Under the pieces are notes generated by a model. That model ran no database searches and was not told the origin of the DNA. It saw nothing but the letters and a program-made list of their open reading frames with translations. From the NCBI GenBank assembly GCA_020650975.1, contig JAIPMN010013890.1:1-28683 (forward strand): a stretch of 28,683 nucleotides of DNA, given 5' to 3'. Within the stretch, counting starts at the first letter, position 1; every line of letters begins with the position of its first letter. Below, one piece after another: positions 21,012 to 28,683 of this stretch. This DNA comes from Apostichopus californicus. Taxonomy: Eukaryota > Echinodermata > Holothuroidea > Aspidochirotida > Stichopodidae. A program made the position numbers and the translations under genes.

Positions 21012-21084
21012 ACAATCGACCTACTATGTAACCACTAGTCATTACAACCTGAACCAACCAGCAGAAAACAGGCCTACACCAGAT
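21012..21084 (+). pseudogene. Decayed duplicate of the 20231 exon's 3' end
   Basis: The sequence GTAACCACTAGTCATTACAAC, then CAGAAA..AGG.CTACACCAGAT|GTGAGTAA, matches the end and donor of the upstream exon (20326-20385). In the parental frame it reads VTTSHYNLNQPAENRPTPD. Similarity continues a little into the following intron (AGAT.TGTAGTA). The only nearby acceptor (CAG at 21009-21011) gives 73 nt in the wrong phase and meets a stop, and the pyrimidine tract is poor. It is therefore best read as a partial segmental copy that is not a working exon. Confidence 0.65.
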
Positions 21085-21899
21085 GTGAGTAATGAGATGT
21101 GTAGTATGAACAGAGATCAAACGTGATCACCAGAGATCAAAAGAGAGATGAAATATAATTAAATAGATTATTAAAGAAGTGAATAAGATCTTGAACTCTG
21201 TCCTAAAATATTGAGTTGGTTTCAACCAGTTGTTTTTATTACGGAATGTTTATAATAGTTTAAACTGTCCCAGGCTGCCCACTTTTATTAGTCTTTGATA
21301 TAGTTGAGACGTCTTAAATCCGTCTATCTGTAGTGAATTTAATTTCCTCACTATTAACAACAGAGATCAAGAAGGGATCAATAATTCGCATCAATTCGAT
21401 GAATTATTCTAAATATTTCATAGCACTAAATCATTTGTCGTATTAAGAAAGTCATTCTCGTTACTACAGCTCTTACTGTAAATAGAGGGCGTCTGATGAT
21501 ACTTACCAAGTGCTCTGTTTATACACAAAGCAATCAGTTCATCTTCATATGAATTGCTACCTGATTTTCTGGCGGAATTTTGTTACTAGTAATAGCTAAT
21601 TGTTAACTTCTGTTAAGGCAGTCGTAAATTACTTACACTATAATGTGTATTAGTCAACAAGTGTCAACAAGTGTATTGAAAGTAGCTGTTACTTTACTTT
21701 CATTTTTTACTGTTGTCGAATATGTTTTGAATTGAAGAAAGCTAAGAAAAGGAGTGTGCTTACATCATAGACTTGCATAAGGTATCATTTCACTTATATT
21801 GTTTCTGTTTTGCAAGGAAACTAGAACATTTTCTATGGCTACTGACTCAGCTATAGCCTAAATTATTTATACACTCCTCATCATAAAGCCTATCCATAC
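21085..21899. other. Non-coding stretch before the LINE
   Basis: No exon was identified. The 5' untranslated part of the LINE probably begins somewhere in the last few hundred bases, but no boundary or target duplication could be placed. Confidence 0.45.
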
Positions 21900-21977
21900 C
21901 AGCCTGAAGTCTAACCAGAACTCTTGTGTAAAAATCTGTACTCATTGTTCGTGCTCAGAGACTATATCAATTCAAGA

Positions 21978-22706
21978 ATGCCACCCAAGTCTCAGAAGAT
22001 TACCAAGGAAACAATGGCTGAGGTAGCTTCCTTAGTTACAACTGAACTTTTGTTAAGTGAAGAATTTAAAGCTGCTATAGAGAAAACAGTGTTCAATGCA
22101 ATTCAGAAGAAGGTGGAGACTATTCATGATCTTCTGGATAAAGTGGAATCCATATGTTATGATCTGGAACAAAAAGTTGATGAGACGTTGAAAGAGAATA
22201 TTGATTTGAAACAAAAGTTCAGTCAAATGGGAGAAGCTCAACAAAGAATCCAAAACTCGATGAATGATATGGAGCAATATTCCAGGAGGAATAATGTACA
22301 AATCTTTGGAATTAAGGAAAATGAAGGTGAAAATATAAGTGAAATTATAAAAACATTTGCTGAAGAAAAACTGTCAATAAACCTGGAAGATGAATTCATT
22401 GACCGGTGTCATCGAGTTGGCAGAAATTATCCCGGTACAAGTCATCGACCCATATTGGTGAAATTTACTTCATACCAGCATAAGCAGAAACTCATCAAAG
22501 CGAGACGTAAGCTAAAGGCGACCGGTATTGTGAATAAAGAGGATCTGACCCAGGCAAATGCAAAACTTCTTCATCTAACACAGAAGAAAGAAAAGGACAA
22601 CAATTGCTGGACAATAGATGGACGCATAATAGCATTAGTAAAAACTTCAGATCAGCAAGAAACCAAAATAAACATTAATTCATCAACTGATCTCTTGAAG
22701 CTGTAA
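21978..22706 (+). CDS. LINE ORF1 protein (coiled coil, RRM-like)
   Basis: The frame is intact, 242 codons from the ATG at 21978 (MPPKSQK). An upstream in-frame TTG at 21924 is not needed. Residues about 30-100 are heptad-like (LLDKVESICYDLEQKV and following) and should form a coiled coil for trimer or dimer assembly. Residues 101-112 (YSRRNNVQIFGI) and 141-148 (IDRCHRVG) are hallmarks of LINE ORF1 proteins with an RRM-like fold, and a basic segment (KLIKARRKLK) follows near 171-180. The family acts as an RNA-binding chaperone that packages LINE RNA. No zinc knuckle is seen. Confidence 0.85.
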   Translation: MPPKSQKITKETMAEVASLVTTELLLSEEFKAAIEKTVFNAIQKKVETIHDLLDKVESICYDLEQKVDETLKENIDLKQKFSQMGEAQQRIQNSMNDMEQYSRRNNVQIFGIKENEGENISEIIKTFAEEKLSINLEDEFIDRCHRVGRNYPGTSHRPILVKFTSYQHKQKLIKARRKLKATGIVNKEDLTQANAKLLHLTQKKEKDNNCWTIDGRIIALVKTSDQQETKININSSTDLLKL

Positions 22707-22918
22707 ACATGGTACCTTTGCAAGATTTTTTTCCCATATTTTGACCAAAATGCCACTTCTTACTTTTTAATTTTTAATTATGACATATATTGACATCAGT
22801 GTCTTCACATTTTTCTTCTTAATTTTCTTCATGTGTTTCTTGGGCATGGTAGTTATTCCATTTTTACAAAAGTTTACATGGAAATATTATTATTGCATAT
22901 TTCTTATAGTTATTGTTA

Positions 22919-24918
22919 ATGGCTAATAGCAGTCTTATATTTTCAGAGTCTGCCATGGATTCTATCTCATGTGACTTAAATAGTGATGTTCTAGACTTTA
23001 ATACCTTTAATTATACAGATTACCATATTTTGGATTTTGAACGTAATATTGATGCAAATAATATGTTCTTTAATAATGTAAATGTAGAGTGTAGATATCA
23101 CACAATCAATCAGTTCTCTGAACAAACTCGCTCTCATAAGGATTTGTCTATTATTCACTTTAATTGTCGAAGTCTGAGTGCAAATTTCTTAAAGCTACAT
23201 GACTATTTGAATGATTTAAATCATAAGTTTGATATTATAGCACTAAGTGAAACATGGCTCAATTTTAATTCAAATCCTGATTTATATAATATTATGGGGT
23301 ATGACATTTGCCATATAGATCGTAACATTAAAAGAGGGGGAGGAGTAGCTATTTATGTTAAAAACAGCATAAAGTACAAGGTTATTGATAAGATGTGTAT
23401 TACAATTAATGAGGCACTGGAATGTGTATCAGTTGAACTCAGTTTATTTAATAAAAGGAATGTTGTGGTAAGTTGTCTATATAGACAACCTGGGTCAGAT
23501 ATTGAGGTATTGACTGAAGCTATTGAAACGATGTATAGGAATAAAAGGGTGGATATGTACTAATGTGGTGACTTTAATATAAACCTCTTTGATTATGATA
23601 ACCACAAGGGCACTAAAGACTTCTTAGATGTAATGTTTAGCTTGGGTCTTTATCCATTAATTACTAGACCCATTCGAATCACAGATCATTCAGCTTCGCT
23701 GATAGATAATATTTTCACAAATGTCATGAATAGTGAGTTAAAAAGTGGAATACTTATAAGTGACATAAGTGACCATCTTCCAGTATTTTGTATAAACAAT
23801 AATGACATAAACAGAATAAACGAGGAATTTATATTTATTAGGAAAAATGATGATTCATCTTTAAGTTTGCTTCAGCACAAGTTAAATCAAGAGAACTGGG
23901 ATTCGGTTTATGCAGCTGCTGATGTACACAAATCTTATGATAAATTCATTAACATTTTAACTAAGTTGTATGATGAATGTTGTCCAGTAAGGAAAATTTC
24001 TGTCAAGAAAAGAAATGACAATAAGCCGTGGATTACAAAAGGGTTGAAGAATGCTTGCAAAAAGAAAAATCGTCTTTATTTGATATTTCTGAAAACAAGA
24101 ACTATAGAAAGTGAAAAAAGGTACAAGCTATATAAAAATAAATTGACATCTGTTTTAAGTTTTTGTAAAAGGGAGTACTACTTTAAACTTTTAGAAAGCC
24201 ATAAGAACAATGTTAAGGAAACATGGAAGGTGTTAAATGGTGTTATTAATAAAAATCATAAGACCAAGAGCATGTACCCTGATACTTTTGTAGATAACAA
24301 TAGAGAGGTAAATGGTAAATGCATTGCAGATGGTTTTAACAAGTTCTTTACAAATATTGGATCTGATTTAGCTGCTTCAATTCCTGAACACAATAACAGC
24401 TCTATTAATGATTATCTGCATGATAAAAACACACACTCTATGTTTCTAGTAGATACAACTGAGATAGAGATATTGAATATTGTTAGAAATTTAAGTAATA
24501 AAACCTCAGTTGATTGTAATGGTTTAAGTATGTCAGTTGTTAAAAGTATTATCCCATATATAGTTCAACCTTTCACTTTTATATGCAACAAATCATTTTC
24601 TGCTCGTATTTTTCTTGATGGCATGAAAGTAGCCAAAGTAATTCCAATTTTTAAGTCAGGTGATAAGAATGTTTATACAAATTACAGGCCTGTATCACTA
24701 TTATCACAATTCTCTAAAATACTTGCGAAACTGTTTGATAGCAGACTTAATGACTTTATTTCAAAATTTGATCTCCTTACTGAGAACCAATATGGTTTCA
24801 GGTCGGGACGTTCCACATCTATGGTATTATTATAATAAGTGAAGAAATTACATCATCACTTGATAGTAAAAAATCAACAATTGGAGTTTTTATTGATTTA
24901 AAAAAGGCATTCGATAGC
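22919..24918 (+). pseudogene. LINE ORF2: APE endonuclease and partial reverse transcriptase
   Basis: From the ATG at 22919, the endonuclease motifs appear in order: HFNCRSL (about 23155), SETWL (about 23245), LYRQPG (about 23480), CGDFNINLF (23564) and SDHLPVF (about 23765). All carry the expected catalytic N, E, Y, D/N and D/H. One in-frame TAA at 23561-23563 sits just before CGDFN. The RT begins with VIPIFKSGDKNVYTNYRPVS, ENQYGFRSGRST and, after a frameshift near 24830-24840, FIDLKKAFDS with the first catalytic Asp (24895-24897). The other RT motifs (including YADD) are absent because the copy ends there. Full ORF2 proteins of this group are usually 900-1000 residues; about two thirds is present. 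Confidence 0.88.
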
Positions 24919-24920
24919 AC

Positions 24921-25085
24921 ATGTAACTTGTGTATAGTATACTGAGCAATAACCACCGCTTAAACACATCTCTTCTACTGTCCCTTCTGATTTTAGTTTT
25001 AATGACGCTGCAAAGCGACTCTGATACTTTTGACATACAATATTCATTTCGTATTCTAACATCAAATATCAGATTAAAAGAACTG
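24921..25085. other. Junction between the LINE remnant and the ApoL-like gene end
   Basis: This short AT-rich stretch shows no LINE 3' tail and no target duplication partner. It is the downstream flank of the ApoL-like polyadenylation signal. Confidence 0.5.
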
Positions 25086-25091
25086 TTTATT
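25086..25091 (-). terminator. Polyadenylation signal of the ApoL-like gene
   Basis: AATAAA on the minus strand lies 10 bp past the TGA at 25103-25101. The 3' UTR would be very short. Confidence 0.6.
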
Positions 25092-25100
25092 TAATGAGCT

Positions 25101-25328
25101 TCAGTCAAATTCTCTTAGAATCATGTTCATTATTTCCATGTAGTCAGCTACTTGGCTTATGGCCTGAGAAGTCTTCCCCTTTTTGTCTTCATTTGCATCA
25201 ATTAGAGCATTTGTAAGGAAAGCAACGTCAACTACAATTCCAAGCGAGCCTAACAGAACTCCGGCAACTGAAACTCCTCTTGCAATTCTATAGACGCTAT
25301 TTCCGACTGCAAGAAAGTCGTCTCCTAT
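25101..25328 (-). CDS. ApoL-like protein, last exon
   Basis: Acceptor TTGTTATTTCAG precedes 75 codons and TGA. The peptide runs IGDDFLAVGNSVYRIARG, then a hydrophobic glycine-rich helix (VSVAGVLLGSLGIVVDVAFL), then a polar helix (ANEDKKGKTSQAISQVADY), ending MILREFD. The succession hydrophobic helix, VDVAFL, acidic/Lys-rich turn, amphipathic C-terminal helix is the C-terminal pattern of apolipoprotein L proteins (human APOLs have VLDVV.LV followed by a similar Ser/Lys-rich helix). It joins in phase 0 to the 25526-26368 exon, giving ..VSVAN|IGDD.. across the junction. Confidence 0.75.
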   Translation of the reverse strand: MGDDFLAVGNSVYRIARGVSVAGVLLGSLGIVVDVAFLTNALIDANEDKKGKTSQAISQVADYMEIMNMILREFD

Positions 25329-25525
25329 CTGAAATAACAAAAATATTAGACATGTGGTCCAAAAACTGGTATGCAAAAGGGACTGACCGAGTCTGACAGA
25401 CTTCAATTAACCAATTGAGATTGGAATCACAATACGAAACAATAATTAAGAAATAAACAAGAAGTGTATAGGTTAAGCACATAAATACACACTCCATCAG
25501 TGATCATAATGTAAACAATACTTAC

Positions 25526-26368
25526 ATTTGCAACACTTACTGCTGCACGGCCAAACAGTAGTCCCCCTTGAGCAAGCTCCAGTTGCAAATTGGCATTTTC
25601 TGGATTTTGGACATCAACTGCCGGATTACGATGAGAAATACCTTGCTTGGGAAGATACAATAGCTTAATAAGTGTGAGTAATGTCATCTTTCCATTGGAC
25701 ATATCACTGACAACCAAATTCTTAATGGATTGATTAAGCATCTCCAATGAATTCTCTCTCGCATTCTTGAGCTTGTCTTCCCACTCCCTCACGAGCGTAT
25801 CAGTCTCAGACGATGCCGCATTGGAAATCAAACTAAGAAGAGCAACAGTCCCATCATGTATATGAGTCAGTGCTTCCTGCAGAGTTCCTATTTCTAAGTT
25901 ATGTTTCCCTTTTAAGTCCTGTATGCATCTTTCTATTTCTTGGACTTGGTTCGCATCTTCGCAGCTAGTGGCTTTTATGGAAGGAATGAAATGGTACGTC
26001 AAGTCAAGGAAAACGATCACTTCTGCCAACTGTGTCTGAATTTCGATGAATGTTTTTAATGGAACCTTTACGCGGTTAACCTGCTGTTCGTCTTTCTGTA
26101 ATTTGTCCCACGTTGCAGCAATGTTAACTCCTGCTCCTGCAGCGCCAACTGCTGCTCCAGCAACCACTAGCAAAGCTGCTCCAACTGGGGGGAAGAGTAC
26201 TGCACCTAAGGCAATGGTTCCCCCGACAATCCCGGCAGTAGACCCAGCTGTTATTAACTTATTTTCCTCTCGTCTGTTCTCATCGATTTCACTGCTTACG
26301 GTTCGGAATGTTTCAATAATTTCCGGGTCAAATATGTAAGTATTTGCCAGTTCATGAAATGGCCAGTA
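25526..26368 (-). CDS. ApoL-like protein, main exon
   Basis: The frame is open for 281 codons from acceptor CGTTTCTTCAG (26369 side) to donor GCAAAT|GTAAGTATTG, phase 0 at both ends. Residues 16-38 form a charged helix (ETFRTVSSEIDENRREENKL). Residues 39-85 form a glycine-rich hydrophobic hairpin (ITAGSTAGIVGGTIALGAVL, then PPVGAALLVVAGAA). Both match the ApoL domain, where this region is the membrane-inserting segment. A long mainly helical part follows to residue 281, with Trp near 87. ApoL proteins associate with membranes and lipids; vertebrate members act in cell death and innate immunity, but the role here is unknown. There is no ATG before the hydrophobic hairpin, so the start codon must lie in an upstream exon. 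Together with the last exon the product is at least 356 residues. The downstream gene end faces the plus-strand gene and LINE. Confidence 0.78.
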
Positions 26369-26407
26369 CTGAAGAAACGATTGTTATATTGTTTTCATTG
26401 TATTAAG

Positions 26408-26460
<53 letters not shown>

Positions 26461-26515
26461 GTGTGTTTGTGTATATATATATATGTGTGTATAGTGTGTA
26501 TGTGATATATATATG
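26408..26515. repeat. AT/GT dinucleotide microsatellites
   Basis: There are long TA runs, interrupted by GTGT, GTGTTTGTG and GTGTGTATAG segments. They lie directly upstream of the ApoL-like main exon, inside the presumed intron. Confidence 0.9.
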
Positions 26516-26539
26516 TAATTGAAATCGTAATGAGTTGAA

Positions 26540-26652
26540 AAATCCAGAACAGTGAAAACATTTCCCCTCCACAGGGATTAGAACCCGGGCCTCCCGCTTT
26601 ATGTGCGGACACCCTAAGCAATATTCTATGGACGCTGATTGTATGTCCATAG
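26540..26652 (-). repeat. tRNA-like SINE remnant
   Basis: On the minus strand, GGTTCTAATCC (26585-26575) matches the Pol III B box GGTTCNANNCC. It is preceded by AGCGGGAGGCCCG, which resembles the variable-loop and T-stem part of a tRNA. No convincing A box was found in the expected position. A perfect 8-bp inverted repeat (CTATGGAC 26616-26623, GTCCATAG 26645-26652) bounds the left part, and a second B-box-like GGTTCGAAACC lies on the plus strand at 26652-26662. The boundaries are approximate. Confidence 0.42.
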
Positions 26653-26701
26653 GTTCGAAACCGGTAAGGAAGGTCGTAATTCCACTGTAGGCGTTTGTCA
26701 C

Positions 26702-26782
26702 CTGTATCACTATGTCTGTCTTTCGTCCGTTTGTCCTTCTGTCCGTCTCTCTGTCTGTCTCTCTGTCTGTCCGTCTATTCAT
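26702..26782 (-). CDS. Possible first coding exon of the ApoL-like gene (weak)
   Basis: A real ATG (26782-26780) opens 27 codons rich in Thr, Asp, Arg and Glu (MNRRTDRETDRETDRRT and onward) to CAG|GTGACA. It ends in phase 0, matching the phase-0 start of the main exon across a 332-bp intron. However, the peptide is translated from the CT-rich simple repeat, the donor is only fair, and the intron would contain the SINE and AT repeats. It could be chance. The true first exon may lie beyond 26.8 kb or outside the window. Confidence 0.2.
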
Positions 26783-27120
26783 GAATCAATCTATTTGTCC
26801 GTGTGTTCAACTATCCTTCTATCCATTTATTCATGTGTTCACCTTTCCATATATCCATCTGTTTATCCATCCAACCATGTATGCAACCATCTATGCATTC
26901 ATCCATCCAACCGTTCATTCAACCTTAAAACCATTCACCTATCCGTGCAGTCGTCTATCCATCGATCCACCACTCTAACTACTTCTTTGTATAACTCCTT
27001 ATATAACTCTATATCTACCTCTCCATCTACCTCTCTTTCTACCTCTTCGTCTGCTTCTCTATCTACTTTTCTATTACCTCTCTATCTTCCTCTCTATCTC
27101 TCGCTCTATCTACCTCACTA
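26703..27120 (+). repeat. Degenerate CTGT/CATC/CTCTAT pyrimidine-rich repeats
   Basis: The tract passes through TGTC/CTGT units (26710-26775), CATC/TCCA units with CATCCATCCAACC-like phrases (26815-26975), then ACCTCTCTATCT units (26980-27120). The open plus-strand frames over it, rich in Ser, Leu and Pro, are repeat artefacts. Confidence 0.85.
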
Positions 27121-27412
27121 TTTCTAAGATTACGGAATGATTGTAACGTAATTTATTGGCATGCATGCATCTCCGAGAGCAAGACATTGTGACCTATTCA
27201 TACTCAAGAAACTTACTAATAGCGTGTCAGCGAACTCTTTCAGAACTGAGGTCCGTGTCTTCTGTGGTAACTGAAAATACAATTGATGGCTGAGAGATTA
27301 TTAGTGCGGAGAGGATAGAGCACATTTCATAACGTAACGAGACGGAACACGTGTCAGACTTGTACTCCAAAATGCCGAATCGGCAGATGAGGTTAGGTTT
27401 TCTAGGGGAGAG
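27097..27412 (+). repeat. Dispersed repeat, copy 1
   Basis: The copy starts in a CT-rich stretch (TCTCTCGCTCT..TACCTCACTATTT) and contains GATTACG.AATGATTG.AACG, TTTATTGGCATGCAT, GAAACTTACTAAT, GAAAATACAATTGATGGCT and GAGACGGAACACGTG, ending near GAATCGGCAG..GGTTAGGTT. It matches copy 2 at an offset of 534 bp. It has no coding frame. The family is not recognised. Confidence 0.85.
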
Positions 27413-27629
27413 GCAAATTCGAGACGCAGAGGGTGGTACTGCTTTTAGGGTTTAACCATAACATTACAACAAAAGACTCCTCTGAATTTACTGTGCATGT
27501 TGCACCAACATTCCAGTATAAAATATAGCTCTCAGCAGACCACACTTGTAATTTTTGAAATTATAAATAACAAGACACGTATACCCCTCTTTCTCCACCT
27601 CTATCTTCACCCCATCTCTCTCTCTCTCT

Positions 27630-27976
27630 CGCTCTCACTGGTTCTACCTCACTATTTATCAGATTACGTAATGATTGCAACGTAATTTATTGGCATGCAT
27701 TGTCTACAAGTGGGTTTCCCAGAGCAAGACACTGTCACATACTCATACTCATACTCATACTCAAGAAACTTACTAATTGCGCCTCGACGAACTCTTCCTC
27801 GTTTGAAGCCCGTGAGTTCTGTGGTGACTGAAAATACAATTGATGGCTAAGATATTACTAAGAGCTGATAGGATAGAGCACATTTTACAACGTAAAGAGA
27901 CGGAACACGTGCCAGACTTGATAACCGACTCCAAACTGCAGAATCGGCAGCCAATAGGTTAGGTTAGCTGGGGGAA
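27630..27976 (+). repeat. Dispersed repeat, copy 2
   Basis: Same orientation and order as copy 1. It differs by an extra GTCTACAAGTGGGTTTCCC-like segment, a short CATACT expansion (about 27738-27761) and scattered substitutions. Both copies include the flanking CT-rich tract, so the duplication includes that part. No target duplication was identified. Confidence 0.85.
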
Positions 27977-28459
27977 ATATTAATGACAACCCTACCACAC
28001 AAACCAAATTTCACACGACAAATTTAATTTGATGGCAATGTTTCCTAACAATTTCATATAAACTCTGTATTTTGACCAGCAATATTTACATTTTACTATG
28101 CCCAAGCTTCATCCACGTATCCATGTTTACATATCAAGTCTGTCATGCAATACTTACCCATGGGCGTAATCCAGATTCAGACTTATGTGATTGGAATAAA
28201 CTTCAGCTTGAAATATAGTTTCGTCTCAAGGTCCACTTGTCAGACCACACGAAGTAACTTTTAATAATATTAAAAAGGTAAAGAACTCTGATCACACCGG
28301 TGTTATCTGGAGTTGTGCAAAAACCAGAGTGTTCCATCATGAACTGTATGAGGGGTATTGGTGGAGAGATTTTGTCTCGTATTGCACATAGGGTGCTCAT
28401 AAAATTTTTGATCATTTTAGTTTATTCTGTTTAAAATTCATCCTCAGCAGAGACCCTGT
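27977..28459. other. Non-coding stretch
   Basis: A 70-codon minus-strand frame (28415-28203) has no recognised domain. A strong donor-like site CCCATGG|GTAAGTATTG lies on the minus strand near 28157, but no exon could be fitted in phase to the ApoL-like gene. Confidence 0.4.
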
Positions 28460-28620
28460 CAGCATTAAATCGAATATATGTTAGCTTTAAATCGAATATA
28501 TGCCAGCATAAAATCGATTTTACGAGGGCATTAAATCGATTTTATGTAGACATATAAAACTGCCTCCTGATTGGCTCAAAATTAATGTTAGCATTAAATC
28601 GAATATATGTCGGCATAAAT
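28460..28620 (+). repeat. 22-23 bp satellite around TTAAATCGAWTWTATG
   Basis: Four adjoining units (AGCATTAAATCGAATATATG, AGCTTTAAATCGAATATATG, AGCATAAAATCGATTTTACG, GCATTAAATCGATTTTATG) are followed by a 38-bp unrelated spacer and one and a half more units from 28589. Two units contain the palindrome AAATCGATTT. The window ends in a G run (from about 28675). Confidence 0.85.
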
Positions 28621-28683
28621 TCCCGAATGTTGTCCACTGTGGCCAACCATAGACGTAACTGTCATCTAGCCCTTGGGGGGGGG

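Larger units (their letters stand above)
21900..24920 (+). mobile_element. CR1/L2-like LINE, lacking its 3' part
   Basis: Two ORFs sit in the usual LINE order with a 212-bp spacer between them. The APE-type endonuclease followed by RT in ORF2, and the coiled-coil plus RRM-like ORF1, fit the CR1/L2/Jockey supergroup. The copy stops abruptly at about 24918, just after RT motif A. The rest of the RT, the 3' UTR and the 3' tail are missing. ORF2 also carries one in-frame stop and one frameshift, so the copy is dead, but the remaining codons are well preserved and the insertion is probably fairly young. The 5' end is unknown. Confidence 0.85.

Noticed and set aside
22053-22301. 82-codon minus-strand frame
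   Set aside because: Lies antisense inside the well-supported LINE ORF1.
26639-27127. 162-codon Ser/Leu-rich plus-strand frame
   Set aside because: It is a translation of degenerate CTGT, CATC and CTCTAT repeats.
28203-28415. 70-codon minus-strand frame and a strong donor-like CCCATGG|GTAAGTATTG near 28157, as an upstream ApoL-like exon
   Set aside because: The frame ends in a stop before the donor. None of the three phases gives an ATG-started exon that joins the phase-0 main exon. It could be a non-coding 5' exon, but nothing shows this.
1-28683. CRISPR array, rRNA or intact tRNA gene
   Set aside because: The tandem repeats have no unique spacers of CRISPR type, no rRNA-like sequence was seen, and the only B-box matches lie in a SINE-like remnant without a complete cloverleaf.

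Overview
The window is eukaryotic nuclear DNA. It is AT-rich, has introns with GT..AG borders, carries a non-LTR retrotransposon, and is crowded with micro- and minisatellites. An apolipoprotein-L-like gene and a CR1/L2-type LINE suggest a marine invertebrate. An echinoderm such as a sea cucumber is possible, but the sequence alone does not settle the species. Most long open frames in the first 21 kb are chance frames. The coding signal lies in short spliced exons.

Left and centre (1-21.1 kb): this looks like a fragment of one plus-strand host gene with tiny exons and very large introns. Candidate exons are 2323-2392, 6679-6731, 16287-16322, 18127-18171 and 20231-20377. Their phases are compatible, and the later exons encode an Asp/Glu/Ser/Gly-rich acidic stretch. 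A decayed copy of the end of the last exon lies about 700 bp downstream (to 21084). The introns hold a solo LTR of Ty3/Gypsy type (3698-4813) with its own 12-bp minisatellite; a 177-bp retro-inserted palindrome with a 14-bp target duplication and a hammerhead-ribozyme-like core (7132-7308); an ACGT-rich satellite (8384-8628); old diverged duplications (about 8.64-15.0 kb); a 411-bp hairpin MITE with an 8-bp target duplication (18749-19159); and an exactly periodic 23-bp minisatellite (19780-20078).

Right (21.9-24.9 kb): a CR1/L2-like LINE has ORF1 (coiled coil plus RRM-like) and ORF2 (APE endonuclease plus the start of reverse transcriptase). It is cut off inside the RT domain, so it has lost its 3' end, which is the reverse of normal LINE truncation.

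Far right (25.1-28.7 kb): a minus-strand ApoL-like gene has two well-supported coding exons (26368-25526 and 25328-25101), a clear intron and a polyadenylation signal 10 bp after the stop. Its first coding exon is uncertain. Beyond it lie AT and CT/CATC microsatellites, a tRNA-like SINE remnant, two direct copies of a ~320-bp repeat 534 bp apart, and a 22-23 bp satellite. The plus-strand gene and the ApoL-like gene converge, with the LINE remnant between them.
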